DNA of 64,000 nt from Pseudomonas sp. R5-89-07 (GTDB taxonomy: Bacteria > Pseudomonadota > Gammaproteobacteria > Pseudomonadales > Pseudomonadaceae): positions 4,836,001 to 4,900,000 of the forward strand of contig NZ_CP027727.1 of the NCBI RefSeq assembly GCF_003851685.1, written 5' to 3'. The notes beneath the pieces were generated by a model that was not told the DNA's origin, ran no database searches, and saw only the letters and a program-made list of their open reading frames with translations. The translations under genes and the position numbers were made by a program. How positions within the stretch are numbered: the first letter of the stretch is position 1; each line of letters begins with the position of its first letter. This document shows, in pieces, positions 29,049 to 37,319 of the stretch.

Positions 29049-29064
29049 ACTCGTCTGTACGAGT
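29049..29064. promoter_or_regulatory. Candidate TreR operator, right palindrome
   Basis: ACTCGTCTGTACGAGT mirrors the left site exactly. Together the two form a 17-base perfect inverted repeat (29023-29039 / 29048-29064) with an 8-base gap. It lies between the divergent treB and treR genes and may act on both. Confidence 0.7.
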
Positions 29065-29195
29065 TACATATTGTTTGATTTTGATCGGCCACCGCCCCGC
29101 CGCGAGCCGCACAGATGCACGGGTCCAATAGACAAAACGCCTCTCTGCCACTAAGGTTCGGTCCTTGAACGCCAACACGGCACAGAGCCATCCCC

Positions 29196-29900
29196 ATGAG
29201 CAAATACAACCAGATCTATACGGATCTGCTTGCCAGCATCACCACTGAACGCCTGCAACGCGGCACGCGCCTTCCCTCCGAAACCGAACTGATGGACAGC
29301 TACCAGGCCAGCCGAGGCACGGTGCGCCGTGCCATTGAACAGTTACAGGAGCGCGGGTTCGCACAGAAAATCCACGGCAAAGGCACCTTTGTGCTGTCGC
29401 CGAACCCGATCGAGTTTCAATTGGGCGGCATCGTGAGCTTCCATGAAACCCACGCCGACCTGGGCGATGACATACACACCGAAGTAGTCGAGTTCACCCA
29501 GTTGCCTTTGGAAGGCGCACTGCTGCAGCACATCGAGGCCGAACCCGGCACGCTGATCACCCGTATCAAGCGTGTACGTCGCATCGGCGGCAAACGGGTG
29601 ATCCTCGACATCAACCACTTCGTCGCCGACCTGATCCCCGGGCTGGATCCGGACATCGCCAGACAGTCGATCTACGCGTTCATCGAAGGCACCTTGCAGC
29701 TGCAGATCAGCTACGCCCAACGCACCATCGAAGCCCTGCCCCGCAGCAAGGACGACCAGGCCCATCTGGACCTGGATGGGCAAAGCCATGTGATCGTGGT
29801 GAGCAACCAGACGTTTTTGCAGGATGGGCGGCAGTTCGAGTACACCGAGTCGCGGCATACGCTGGACAAATTCTATTTCTCGGATATCGCTCGCCGCTGA
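29196..29900 (+). CDS. treR: Trehalose operon repressor TreR (GntR/HutC family)
   Basis: The 234-residue protein has a GntR winged-helix domain (about 5-68, L-P-S-E-T-E-L-M-D-S-Y-Q-A-S-R-G-T-V-R-R-A) and a UTRA effector domain (about 85-230). It is divergent from the treB-treC genes, with paired palindromes between. In related systems (Bacillus, Pseudomonas) TreR represses trehalose uptake genes and is released by trehalose-6-phosphate; that effector is inferred here. Only 68 bases separate it from the first toxin-like gene on the same strand. Confidence 0.9.
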   Translation: MSKYNQIYTDLLASITTERLQRGTRLPSETELMDSYQASRGTVRRAIEQLQERGFAQKIHGKGTFVLSPNPIEFQLGGIVSFHETHADLGDDIHTEVVEFTQLPLEGALLQHIEAEPGTLITRIKRVRRIGGKRVILDINHFVADLIPGLDPDIARQSIYAFIEGTLQLQISYAQRTIEALPRSKDDQAHLDLDGQSHVIVVSNQTFLQDGRQFEYTESRHTLDKFYFSDIARR

Positions 29901-29912
29901 CGTATGCACCGC

Positions 29913-29937
29913 CGTGCCGGCCTCACTTCCCGGCACG
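29913..29937. repeat. Inverted repeat between treR and first toxin gene
   Basis: CGTGCCGG (29913-29920) and CCGGCACG (29930-29937) form an 8-base stem with a 9-base loop just after treR. No T-run follows, so it is not a standard terminator; read-through into the toxin gene is plausible. Confidence 0.5.
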
Positions 29938-29939
29938 CT

Positions 29940-29968
29940 GGTCCGCTCCCCTAACGGAAAACCGGACC
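29940..29968. repeat. Short inverted repeat abutting the start of the first toxin gene
   Basis: GGTCCG (29940-29945) pairs with CGGACC (29963-29968), and the ATG follows at once. A stem here would hold the translation start region, comparable to the arrangement before the second toxin gene. Six base pairs with a 17-base loop is weak on its own. Confidence 0.35.
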
Positions 29969-32900
29969 ATGACCGATACCCCGCAGCAACCCGACGACCA
30001 GCAACGTCTCAAGACTCTCGCCACCACCCTTACCGGTAAATGCCCCGACGTACTGGGCATGGCCCGCGAGGCTGCGCGCGAAATCCTCAGCAAGCACAAG
30101 GTCACCGACAAAACGCCCGACCAGGTGCACTGGCACCGCTTCAAAGGCGCCATCAGCAGCACGCAGACCTTCACAGGCTGGGAACATACCGGCATCCGGC
30201 CGATTGAAAGCATGACCCTGCCACAACTGGTCATGCACCGCTTCAACCTCCATGACCAGGACAACGCCGACCTGCTCGATTGCGATGGCGGTTTCTACAG
30301 CAATGGCGCCACATCCACGGTGTTCGATCAAAGTAATGAAGTGCGCCTGCGCGGTAGCGAAGTGCTCCAGGATCTGTGGGCCATCGACTTCGCCAACCGC
30401 TACGGTCATCGACTGGAGCGTTTCTGGCATGATCACGGCACCGATTTTCGTACCCAGGCCAAGGCGACGTTCATCAGCAAAGCCTTGCAGGCGCGTCATG
30501 ACAAGCACCTGAGCGACGCCAACTTCCAGACCGTGATCAAAGCCGTAGCCAGCAACATGACGTGGCCGCCGACCCTCGCAGGGCTCAGCGCCGAAGCATC
30601 CCCACCCGGCGGCCTGCACGTGTGTACTCTCGACATCGCAGGACATGTTGCCACCGATATCCTGCGCATCGTCGACGGCCAGGGCCAACAAATTGTTTAC
30701 CTACCCAACGATGCGCAAGCCTTCTATTTTCTCAAGACGCCCCGCGACCTGCACTGGTGGGTGATGTCACGCACCAACACGCCGGCCAAACGCGCGCAGT
30801 TCATGACGCACTTCCTGCTGTCCGCGCAAACCTCGCGCGACTACAGCGAGGCCGCCACCTGGAGGGAGATGGTGTGGACGCCACGTGTGGTGATTCGCAC
30901 CTACCAACTGTTCAGCGGCAACCTGCCCGCCGACTGGATAGACAACGGCCTAGATACGCGAATCGATCAAGTGTTTGCCACCTGGGGCCACGCCGAATCG
31001 ACAGTGCTCAACCAGCAGCCCCAGGCCATCAGCAGCGATGTGTTTTCGTGGCTGCGGGACTCGGTGCAGGCGCGCACCCGAGCCGATGCCGAATTTTCGC
31101 TGCACGCCAATGGTGAGCTGCGCAAGAAAATGGCCCAGGCTTATCTGGCGGCATTCTTCAAGGTATTCGGGCCGATGGCCATAATCGGCTGGCCGGTGGC
31201 GCTGGTGGTATTGGGTGCCAGCCTGGCCAGCCTGGGGCTGGCTGTCGATCAGGCTATCACCGGCAAGACCGAGGCCGAGCGCCAGGACGGCATCAATCAA
31301 TCGCTGCTTGCAGGAATCAACGTGTTGTTCAACGCGACGTTGCTGAAAATCAACGGCCGATTGCCCGACATCGCCACTGCCAGCGAGACGTTTACTGCCA
31401 CGAAGGAAACCGAATCGGTGATCGTCAAACCCAGCCAGGAAACACCTGAAGAACCTTTGGTCGTGAAGGATGACAATCAACAATTGAGCAATGACATTTC
31501 GATCAAGCCCGAAATCGACGGCGTTCCCTCCTCATCCTCCAGCGTGAATATCCCGGCATCCTATCGAAGCACTGTAGTGCTGGACGGCCACGTCCCCATC
31601 ACCACGCCCGGCAAGTTCAACCAGATCTACCTGCTCAGGAGAAACCCCTCGGCCTACATCAAGATCCTGAACCATGCCTATATGGTGCGCTTTGAAACCG
31701 ACGTCAACGGGCCGGGTTTCTGGGCCATTGTCGATCCGGCCAACCCCGATGCCTTTACCGGCTCGATCCCCGTGCGCCTGGACAGTAACGAGCAATGGCA
31801 GGCGGTATCACGGGTGAAGTTGGCGGGCGGTGGCAAGTCACTCGGCAAATTGAAGAAGGGTTACCGCCCCATGACGGCCCAGCCAGAAGTGGGTACAAGC
31901 GGCGTTACCGAAGGCAGCCCCTACAAACACCTGTATGAAGTCGACCAGAATTGGATCGAGCTTGATGCACAACCCCAAGACAGCGTTGCGATGGAGCCCG
32001 TGCCGGGTGGCGGCTTGAGCGTGGCACGCCGGCCCCTGCTGCGTGAAATCGACCGACTCAAGGTGCAGTTGAGAACCGACGCCAAGGCGTTTTTCAAAAC
32101 CCTGGAGACGACGCCGCGTCCGCAGATTCCGGCCTTCGCCGCCAATGTCAATATTGAAAAGTTCGTCGAAGAATCGTTGAAAGATGCTCCCGGACTAGTG
32201 ATTTCCACCCCGCCAGGCGGCTTGAACAGTCGGGCCCTGCTGAAAAAACTCATGCCGGTTTTCGCCCGCCAGAACGTCAAGACCCTCTTCATCAAAGGGC
32301 CGGCCGCCGAACTGGACCAGGCCGAGCTTGAGCGTCAGGCCTCGCACCTGACAATGAAACGTGAACTTGAGATCTCGCTGGCTGACATTGATCGAATCCA
32401 GCGCCCCGACAGCTTCGGCCGTGACAGCCTGCAGAGTGTGGTGGAAGACGCCGTGAATGAAGACATTCGCGTACGCACCCTCGATAACCTCGCCACCAGC
32501 CCACTGTTTGTGACGACCGCCGAGGCCGACGAGCAAACCTTGATCGAGGCCGAGAACTACCTGGCCAGCCGCATCATCAGTGCCGAGAGCGGCAACGGAA
32601 AATGGGTGGCACTGATCCCCGACACGCGCGCCAACACCTACCTGGATACCCCCGGTGTGACTGAATTGCAGGGCGCCATCAGCCTGCGGGTCGAAGACGT
32701 TGCCAAGGGCCTGCAAACCAGTATCCGCCAATCATTGGAATCCACATCCACTGTGCTGCCCAAGCCCCCACGAGCCGACTTCATCGTGCAAATGGAGATC
32801 ATCACCAACGAGGACTTCAAGGCCGCGCTGGAACAAAGCCTGTCCAAAAAGCTCATGTACCGGTTGGTCACGAAGGACGGCCGGCCCTTCCTCGTCCACC

Positions 32901-33082
32901 GAAACGAAGTGACCGAAACATTGGAGTTCACCCGCGTCCACGACGCCCCTGAAGGTCTCTACATTCGTGCAGAGCAGTGGCCGGACATCGATGGCAGAAT
33001 CTTCGCCAACCGCAACGAACTGCAAGCAGCCCTGAACGACAAAGGCATGATCCTGGCTGAAGCAGCCGACGCCGAGAAATAA
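29969..33082 (+). CDS. Dermonecrotic-toxin-type large protein with degenerate effector domain
   Basis: This 1037-residue protein has no signal peptide. Residues about 15-380 match the N-terminal region common to Pseudomonas dermonecrotic-toxin-like proteins (DUF6543 type), with F-T-G-W-E-H and D-Q-D-N-A-D-L-L. A hydrophobic hairpin at about 391-430 (F-G-P-M-A-I-I-G-W-P-V-A-L-V-V-L-G) suits membrane insertion or translocation. The C-terminal effector-like region (about 715-910) aligns with the next protein, but the key residues are changed: S-T-P-P at 746-749 instead of G-E-S-H, K776-G777 instead of E-H, and D-T-R (885-887) instead of N-T-H. I infer a full-length, still expressed but catalytically altered paralogue. 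No immunity-like gene adjoins it. Confidence 0.75.
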   Translation: MTDTPQQPDDQQRLKTLATTLTGKCPDVLGMAREAAREILSKHKVTDKTPDQVHWHRFKGAISSTQTFTGWEHTGIRPIESMTLPQLVMHRFNLHDQDNADLLDCDGGFYSNGATSTVFDQSNEVRLRGSEVLQDLWAIDFANRYGHRLERFWHDHGTDFRTQAKATFISKALQARHDKHLSDANFQTVIKAVASNMTWPPTLAGLSAEASPPGGLHVCTLDIAGHVATDILRIVDGQGQQIVYLPNDAQAFYFLKTPRDLHWWVMSRTNTPAKRAQFMTHFLLSAQTSRDYSEAATWREMVWTPRVVIRTYQLFSGNLPADWIDNGLDTRIDQVFATWGHAESTVLNQQPQAISSDVFSWLRDSVQARTRADAEFSLHANGELRKKMAQAYLAAFFKVFGPMAIIGWPVALVVLGASLASLGLAVDQAITGKTEAERQDGINQSLLAGINVLFNATLLKINGRLPDIATASETFTATKETESVIVKPSQETPEEPLVVKDDNQQLSNDISIKPEIDGVPSSSSSVNIPASYRSTVVLDGHVPITTPGKFNQIYLLRRNPSAYIKILNHAYMVRFETDVNGPGFWAIVDPANPDAFTGSIPVRLDSNEQWQAVSRVKLAGGGKSLGKLKKGYRPMTAQPEVGTSGVTEGSPYKHLYEVDQNWIELDAQPQDSVAMEPVPGGGLSVARRPLLREIDRLKVQLRTDAKAFFKTLETTPRPQIPAFAANVNIEKFVEESLKDAPGLVISTPPGGLNSRALLKKLMPVFARQNVKTLFIKGPAAELDQAELERQASHLTMKRELEISLADIDRIQRPDSFGRDSLQSVVEDAVNEDIRVRTLDNLATSPLFVTTAEADEQTLIEAENYLASRIISAESGNGKWVALIPDTRANTYLDTPGVTELQGAISLRVEDVAKGLQTSIRQSLESTSTVLPKPPRADFIVQMEIITNEDFKAALEQSLSKKLMYRLVTKDGRPFLVHRNEVTETLEFTRVHDAPEGLYIRAEQWPDIDGRIFANRNELQAALNDKGMILAEAADAEK

Positions 33083-33138
33083 CGTCGCCGGGTGGCAAAC
33101 ATGTACTGCCCCGGCCCCTTGTGGGTCGGCAATCCTGA

Positions 33139-33163
33139 GCCCTCAACGCTGAATATTGAGGGC
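33139..33163. promoter_or_regulatory. Hairpin covering the ribosome-binding site of the second toxin gene
   Basis: GCCCTCAA (33139-33146) and TTGAGGGC (33156-33163) form a perfect 8-base stem with a 9-base loop. The right arm contains the GAGG Shine-Dalgarno sequence (33158-33161) of the gene starting at 33167. In RNA this would hide the ribosome-binding site. Confidence 0.6.
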
Positions 33164-33166
33164 TTC

Positions 33167-36166
33167 ATGAAGACGACTGAATCACGCATTCTGCCCAACG
33201 CCGCGGACAAGGCGGTGCTCAAGCAACTGGCCAGCATGGTCGTGCAGACGTGCCCCAGTTTGCACGACAGTGCCCACACGGTGGCCCGCGAACTGCTGGA
33301 GAAACACAACCTCCATGGCCTGGACCCGGACAAGGTCTACTTTCACCGTTTCAAGGCCGCACAAAGCAACCCGCACACGTTCACCGGCTGGGAACATATC
33401 CGCGAAAAGCCCTACGAAACGCAGACCCTGACGCAACTGGTGATCCATCGCTTCCGTGCCACCGACCAAGACAACGCCGACCTTTTGGACCTGTGGGCCG
33501 GCTTTTACGATGTTGGCCCCGTGTTCACAGACTTCAATCAAACCAATGAAGTGCGCCTGCACGGCCGGGATGTGCTGAATGATTTCTGGAGCATCCAGTT
33601 CAGCGAGCGCTATAACCAGCAACTGCACAACTTCTGGGATAAATCCGCCGATGACTTTCGCACCCTGGCCAAGTGTTCATTCCTGAGCAAGGCCGTGCAG
33701 GCCCTCGAACACCGGCAACTGAGCGAGACGGACTTGCAAGCGGTGCTCGACGCCGTGGCGCCCGGCCTGACTTGGCCCATTACCCTGGCCGCGCTGAAAA
33801 CCACCAGCCACGGCGACGCCTCGCGGGTGCGTACCGTAGACATTGCCGGCCATGTCGCCACCAATCTGCTGCGAATCGTCACCCAGGACGGTCGGCAAAT
33901 CGTCTACATACCCGGGGAAGATCCAGGTTTCCAAGTGTTCAAGACCGCTGCCGATCTGCATTGGTGGTTCATGCAACAATTGGACAAGGAACAGCCGCGC
34001 ACGAACTTGCTTTATCACTTCCCGCTGGCTGATCGCCACGCCATCAGCGAGGACATTCCAGCGCTGATGAGCAAACTGGTGCACGCCTGGGGCACTGCGG
34101 ATCATCACCTGATCAACCAGAAAAACCAGGTTATTACCGGCGATGCCTTCACCTGGCTGCGGGACTCGACGCGCAGCGCAATGTTCGCCGAAGCCGACCT
34201 ATGTCTGACCTCCAATGGCGATTTACGCAAAAAACTCTGGATCGGTTATCTCAGCGCTGGCCTGCGGGTCTTCGGGCCGATGGCCGCCGTGGGCTGGCCA
34301 GTGGCATTGCCGGTGCTCGGCGCGGGCATTGCCAGCCTTGGCCTGAACATCGACCAGGCGCAACAGGGCAAGACGCCGCAAGAACGCAAGGCCGGCGTGC
34401 TGGGCGCAGTGTTCGCCGGCATCTTCATCCTGCTCGACCTGCTGGCTATCAAAGGCCCAGGCCCGATGGAAGAAGTGGGCGAGGAAGTCGAGGCGTCGCT
34501 GGCAAAAGAGAGTGCCCAATGGCGAGAGCGGCTGGAGCCCGAAGAACCGCCTGAAAGCCCACCGGTCAATACCGTCGCTCCCGGCGCCACCCCGGTGATC
34601 GAGCCCCCGGCGCCACCCGACGTTGCGCCGCGCGTAATTCCCGAATCCTGGCAAATCAACGAGTTGCTGGAGGACGACATGCTGGGCACCGAGCCCGGGA
34701 CTTATCAGGGTATCTATAAACTACGATCCGAGCCCTGGTATGCGGTGATGATCAAGGGGCTGGGTTACTACGCCCGCCTGGAACGCGATGTGAACGGGCC
34801 GGATTTCTGGACCGCCATAGACCCCAGCGGCTCGCCGTTGTCCAAACCGATTCCGATACGGCTGAATACTGCCGGCGAATGGGAACCGATGACCGATCTG
34901 AAGCTCGCCGGCGGTACGGGTGGGCTCTTTAAAAAAATCTTCCGCCGCCCTCCCGCACTGCCGCCCACGGTGCAAAACCCGCTGAGTGACTATGAAATTC
35001 CCCTGAGCGAACGGCCCGCCCTGGACAGCGCAGCCAGCTACCCACCCCCCGGCCGCTATACCTTCGCCGACGATGCCGCCTTCGTAGGTGAAGACCCGCA
35101 CGCCTCGTTCAAGGCCGCTCGGCAGCGCCTGTTCCGCGACGCAGCGACCTACCTCAACGGCTATACGCCGCGCCCCCGCCCACCAGTGCCGCAGCTACCG
35201 GCCAACGCTTCCACCAGCGACGCGCTGCGAACCCTGTTGCGTAACGACCGCGCTATCGTATTCGGTGAGTCCCACGCTTCGGTAGGCAGCAAACAGTTAT
35301 TGATCGACAACATGGCGGTGCTGGCCGAGGCTGACGTCAAGACGATTTACCTGGAACACCTGCTGACCGATTTCCACCAGGCGGCACTCGACGTTTTTCA
35401 CGAAACCGGCTTCATGTCCGAGAAACTGCGACGCTACCTGCAAAACCTGGACTTCGGCCACGTCACCGATCGACTGGGGCAGTACAACTTCCTGGAACTG
35501 GTCAAGGCCGCACAAGCGAACAAGATCCGCATACAGTCCCTTGACTGCATGGCCAGTTACCGGCTGCAGGGTTTGACCGCGCCCAGCGTGGAAGGCCAAC
35601 AACTGGCCAACAATGCACCCCGCCAAGCCATGATGAATTACTACGCCAGCACGGTGATTCGCGCCGACCAGGCCGCGCGCGGCGCTCACAAGTGGGTGGC
35701 ATTGGTGGGCAATACCCACGCGAGCAATTTCAAGGGCATTGCCGGACTGGACGAGATCGAGGAAGCGTTCAGCGTACGCGTGAAGGATGTGCCACCAGGG
35801 CAACCGGGCAGGTTCAGGCCCGATCCCGGTATAGAACCGACCACGGACCATTCCGGCCTGAAAAGCGATCTGTTATTCGAGACACCGATCCCCGCCCAGC
35901 CCAACACACTGCAGGAATACTCAAGACTGTTGCAAAAACCCGGCATGTTTACCATCAAGCAATTACCTAACTCGCATACCCTGGTGCACCGCAGTCGGGC
36001 AGGCGACTTGGTGGATACCGCAATCCGGCATAACGCGGGCCAGTTTTTCATCGAACAGCCCAAATGGCCGACCATTGACGGGCAGCGGTTCGACAGTTTG
36101 AAACAGCTGGTCATCGCCCTTGAGCAAACTGGCATGACCCTCGCGGACAAGCCTAGACACCTCTGA
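33167..36166 (+). CDS. Dermonecrotic-toxin-type large protein with intact ChaN/EreA/TIKI-like domain
   Basis: The 999-residue protein is homologous over its length to the preceding one. The N-terminal toxin region (about 10-345) shows F-T-G-W-E-H and D-Q-D-N-A-D-L-L. The hydrophobic hairpin lies at about 353-420, a proline-rich linker at about 455-490, and then a shared middle domain. The C-terminal domain (about 685-870) has F-G-E-S-H (699-703), L-E-H (729-731) and G-N-T-H-A-S (848-853), the residue set of EreA/ChaN/TIKI-type putative hydrolases, also related to the Pasteurella toxin C2 fold. I chose the ATG at 33167 because it aligns with the start of the paralogue and has GAGG before it; a GTG at 33092 is possible. 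Target and secretion route are unknown. Confidence 0.77.
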   Translation: MKTTESRILPNAADKAVLKQLASMVVQTCPSLHDSAHTVARELLEKHNLHGLDPDKVYFHRFKAAQSNPHTFTGWEHIREKPYETQTLTQLVIHRFRATDQDNADLLDLWAGFYDVGPVFTDFNQTNEVRLHGRDVLNDFWSIQFSERYNQQLHNFWDKSADDFRTLAKCSFLSKAVQALEHRQLSETDLQAVLDAVAPGLTWPITLAALKTTSHGDASRVRTVDIAGHVATNLLRIVTQDGRQIVYIPGEDPGFQVFKTAADLHWWFMQQLDKEQPRTNLLYHFPLADRHAISEDIPALMSKLVHAWGTADHHLINQKNQVITGDAFTWLRDSTRSAMFAEADLCLTSNGDLRKKLWIGYLSAGLRVFGPMAAVGWPVALPVLGAGIASLGLNIDQAQQGKTPQERKAGVLGAVFAGIFILLDLLAIKGPGPMEEVGEEVEASLAKESAQWRERLEPEEPPESPPVNTVAPGATPVIEPPAPPDVAPRVIPESWQINELLEDDMLGTEPGTYQGIYKLRSEPWYAVMIKGLGYYARLERDVNGPDFWTAIDPSGSPLSKPIPIRLNTAGEWEPMTDLKLAGGTGGLFKKIFRRPPALPPTVQNPLSDYEIPLSERPALDSAASYPPPGRYTFADDAAFVGEDPHASFKAARQRLFRDAATYLNGYTPRPRPPVPQLPANASTSDALRTLLRNDRAIVFGESHASVGSKQLLIDNMAVLAEADVKTIYLEHLLTDFHQAALDVFHETGFMSEKLRRYLQNLDFGHVTDRLGQYNFLELVKAAQANKIRIQSLDCMASYRLQGLTAPSVEGQQLANNAPRQAMMNYYASTVIRADQAARGAHKWVALVGNTHASNFKGIAGLDEIEEAFSVRVKDVPPGQPGRFRPDPGIEPTTDHSGLKSDLLFETPIPAQPNTLQEYSRLLQKPGMFTIKQLPNSHTLVHRSRAGDLVDTAIRHNAGQFFIEQPKWPTIDGQRFDSLKQLVIALEQTGMTLADKPRHL

Positions 36167-36230
36167 GATCACCGTTCAACACAACCAGCCCCTGACGTAG
36201 GCCGTGGGCTGGTCGTTGAGCCCTGCGTCA

Positions 36231-37091
36231 TCACACCGAATGACGTGCCGTTACGATCCACGTAGCACCGTCGATCAACACCGACCGCTCGCCCGGAAGG
36301 CCTGCAAAGGCGGCACGAACCGCAGCCGCAGCGCGGGCGCGGATGTCGTCGGACTGATCGGCGAGCACACGTGACAACGGGCCGCCCTCGAACGCCATCT
36401 TCACCGCGTCGTCGATCGCAGCTTCCCGCGTCCCACCCGCGCCGAACGGGATGGCGGCATCGAAGGGCTCGATAGCGATATCGGTGAAGCCGGCAGCTGT
36501 GAGGATGCGTACCACGCGCTCAGGGTCGCCGAACGAGAACGGGCCGGGCGCTTCGGGAGCAGGCGGCGCGGGCGGCGGGACGATGCCCTTGAGCGCACCC
36601 ATCGGCAGGCGTACCCAATCGTTCTCGGCCGCGCCGCGCCAACAGACGAAAGCAACCCGCCCGCCCGGTTTGAGGGCACGGCGCATGTTAGCGAACGCCG
36701 CCACCGGATCGTCAAAGAACATCACGCCAAAGCGCGAAAACAGGATGTCGAACGCGCCCTCGGGCAGCTCGGCGCTGCTGGCATCGGCCACCTGGAACAG
36801 GGCCGGCGCATTCGGCGGCGCCAGCGTGCGCGCTCTGCCGATCAGCGGCTCGGAAATATCCACGCCGAGCACATGGCCGCTTGCGCCGACGCGAACGGCC
36901 AGCTCAAGGCTGGTCGCGCCTGCGCCGCAGCCGACATCCAGCACGCGTTCGCCCGTGGCGGGCGCAGCGGCCTCGATCGCAGCCTGGCCGAACACCGCCA
37001 TCATCGCGTCAAGCCGAGCCTGGTTGGCCACCCAGTACTCTCCGCTTTTGCCATTCCAATCGGCGACCTGATAGGCATTTTGCTCGGTCAT
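36231..37091 (-). CDS. Class I SAM-dependent methyltransferase
   Basis: This 286-residue methyltransferase of the UbiE/COQ5-like type has motif I V-L-D-V-G-C-G-A-G-A-T at about 49-59, the acidic loop G-V-D-I-S-E-P at about 77 and the post-motif F-D-I-L-F-S-R-F-G-V-M-F-F near 115. The substrate cannot be told from sequence. The ATG at 37091 has AAGGAGA before it; a more upstream in-frame ATG at 37148 lacks such a site. It converges with the second toxin gene and is separated from guaA by about 230 bases. It may be part of the accessory segment. Confidence 0.84.
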   Translation of the reverse strand: MTEQNAYQVADWNGKSGEYWVANQARLDAMMAVFGQAAIEAAAPATGERVLDVGCGAGATSLELAVRVGASGHVLGVDISEPLIGRARTLAPPNAPALFQVADASSAELPEGAFDILFSRFGVMFFDDPVAAFANMRRALKPGGRVAFVCWRGAAENDWVRLPMGALKGIVPPPAPPAPEAPGPFSFGDPERVVRILTAAGFTDIAIEPFDAAIPFGAGGTREAAIDDAVKMAFEGGPLSRVLADQSDDIRARAAAAVRAAFAGLPGERSVLIDGATWIVTARHSV

Positions 37092-37273
37092 GCTGTCTCC
37101 TTGTTCGGGTTCGTTCTGGACTGGCGTTCTCAAAGGCATTTTGCGCACTCAGACCAGCATAGACTGCTGGGCGAAGATACCCGCCGTCGCGCCGTGTGAG
37201 GTGGCCAGGGTGACCGAGGCCATGAGGGGACCAAAGCCCAAGCCTTGACGTTCAGCCGCTGTAGGCGACACAA

Positions 37274-37303
37274 ACAAAAGCCCGCTGTTACGCGGGCTTT
37301 TGT
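37274..37303 (-). terminator. Terminator of guaBA
   Basis: The arms ACAAAAGCCCGC and GCGGGCTTTTGT form a perfect 12-base stem with a 6-base loop, 17 bases after the guaA stop. The T-rich arm follows the stem on the minus strand. Confidence 0.85.
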
Positions 37304-37319
37304 GTGTAGCTAAGAGGGG

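Noticed and set aside
29969..33082. First toxin gene as a pseudogene
   Set aside because: The frame is intact over 1037 codons, and all domains including the C-terminal tail are kept; only the putative active-site residues differ.
33092..33166. GTG start adding 25 residues to the second toxin
   Set aside because: The paralogue has no such extension, the residues look like translated leader, and the ATG at 33167 has GAGG upstream; kept as a possibility only.
37149..37273. Possible small gene or attachment site between the methyltransferase and guaA
   Set aside because: No frame with a ribosome-binding site and no direct repeat or integrase was found; only the guaA terminator is supported here.
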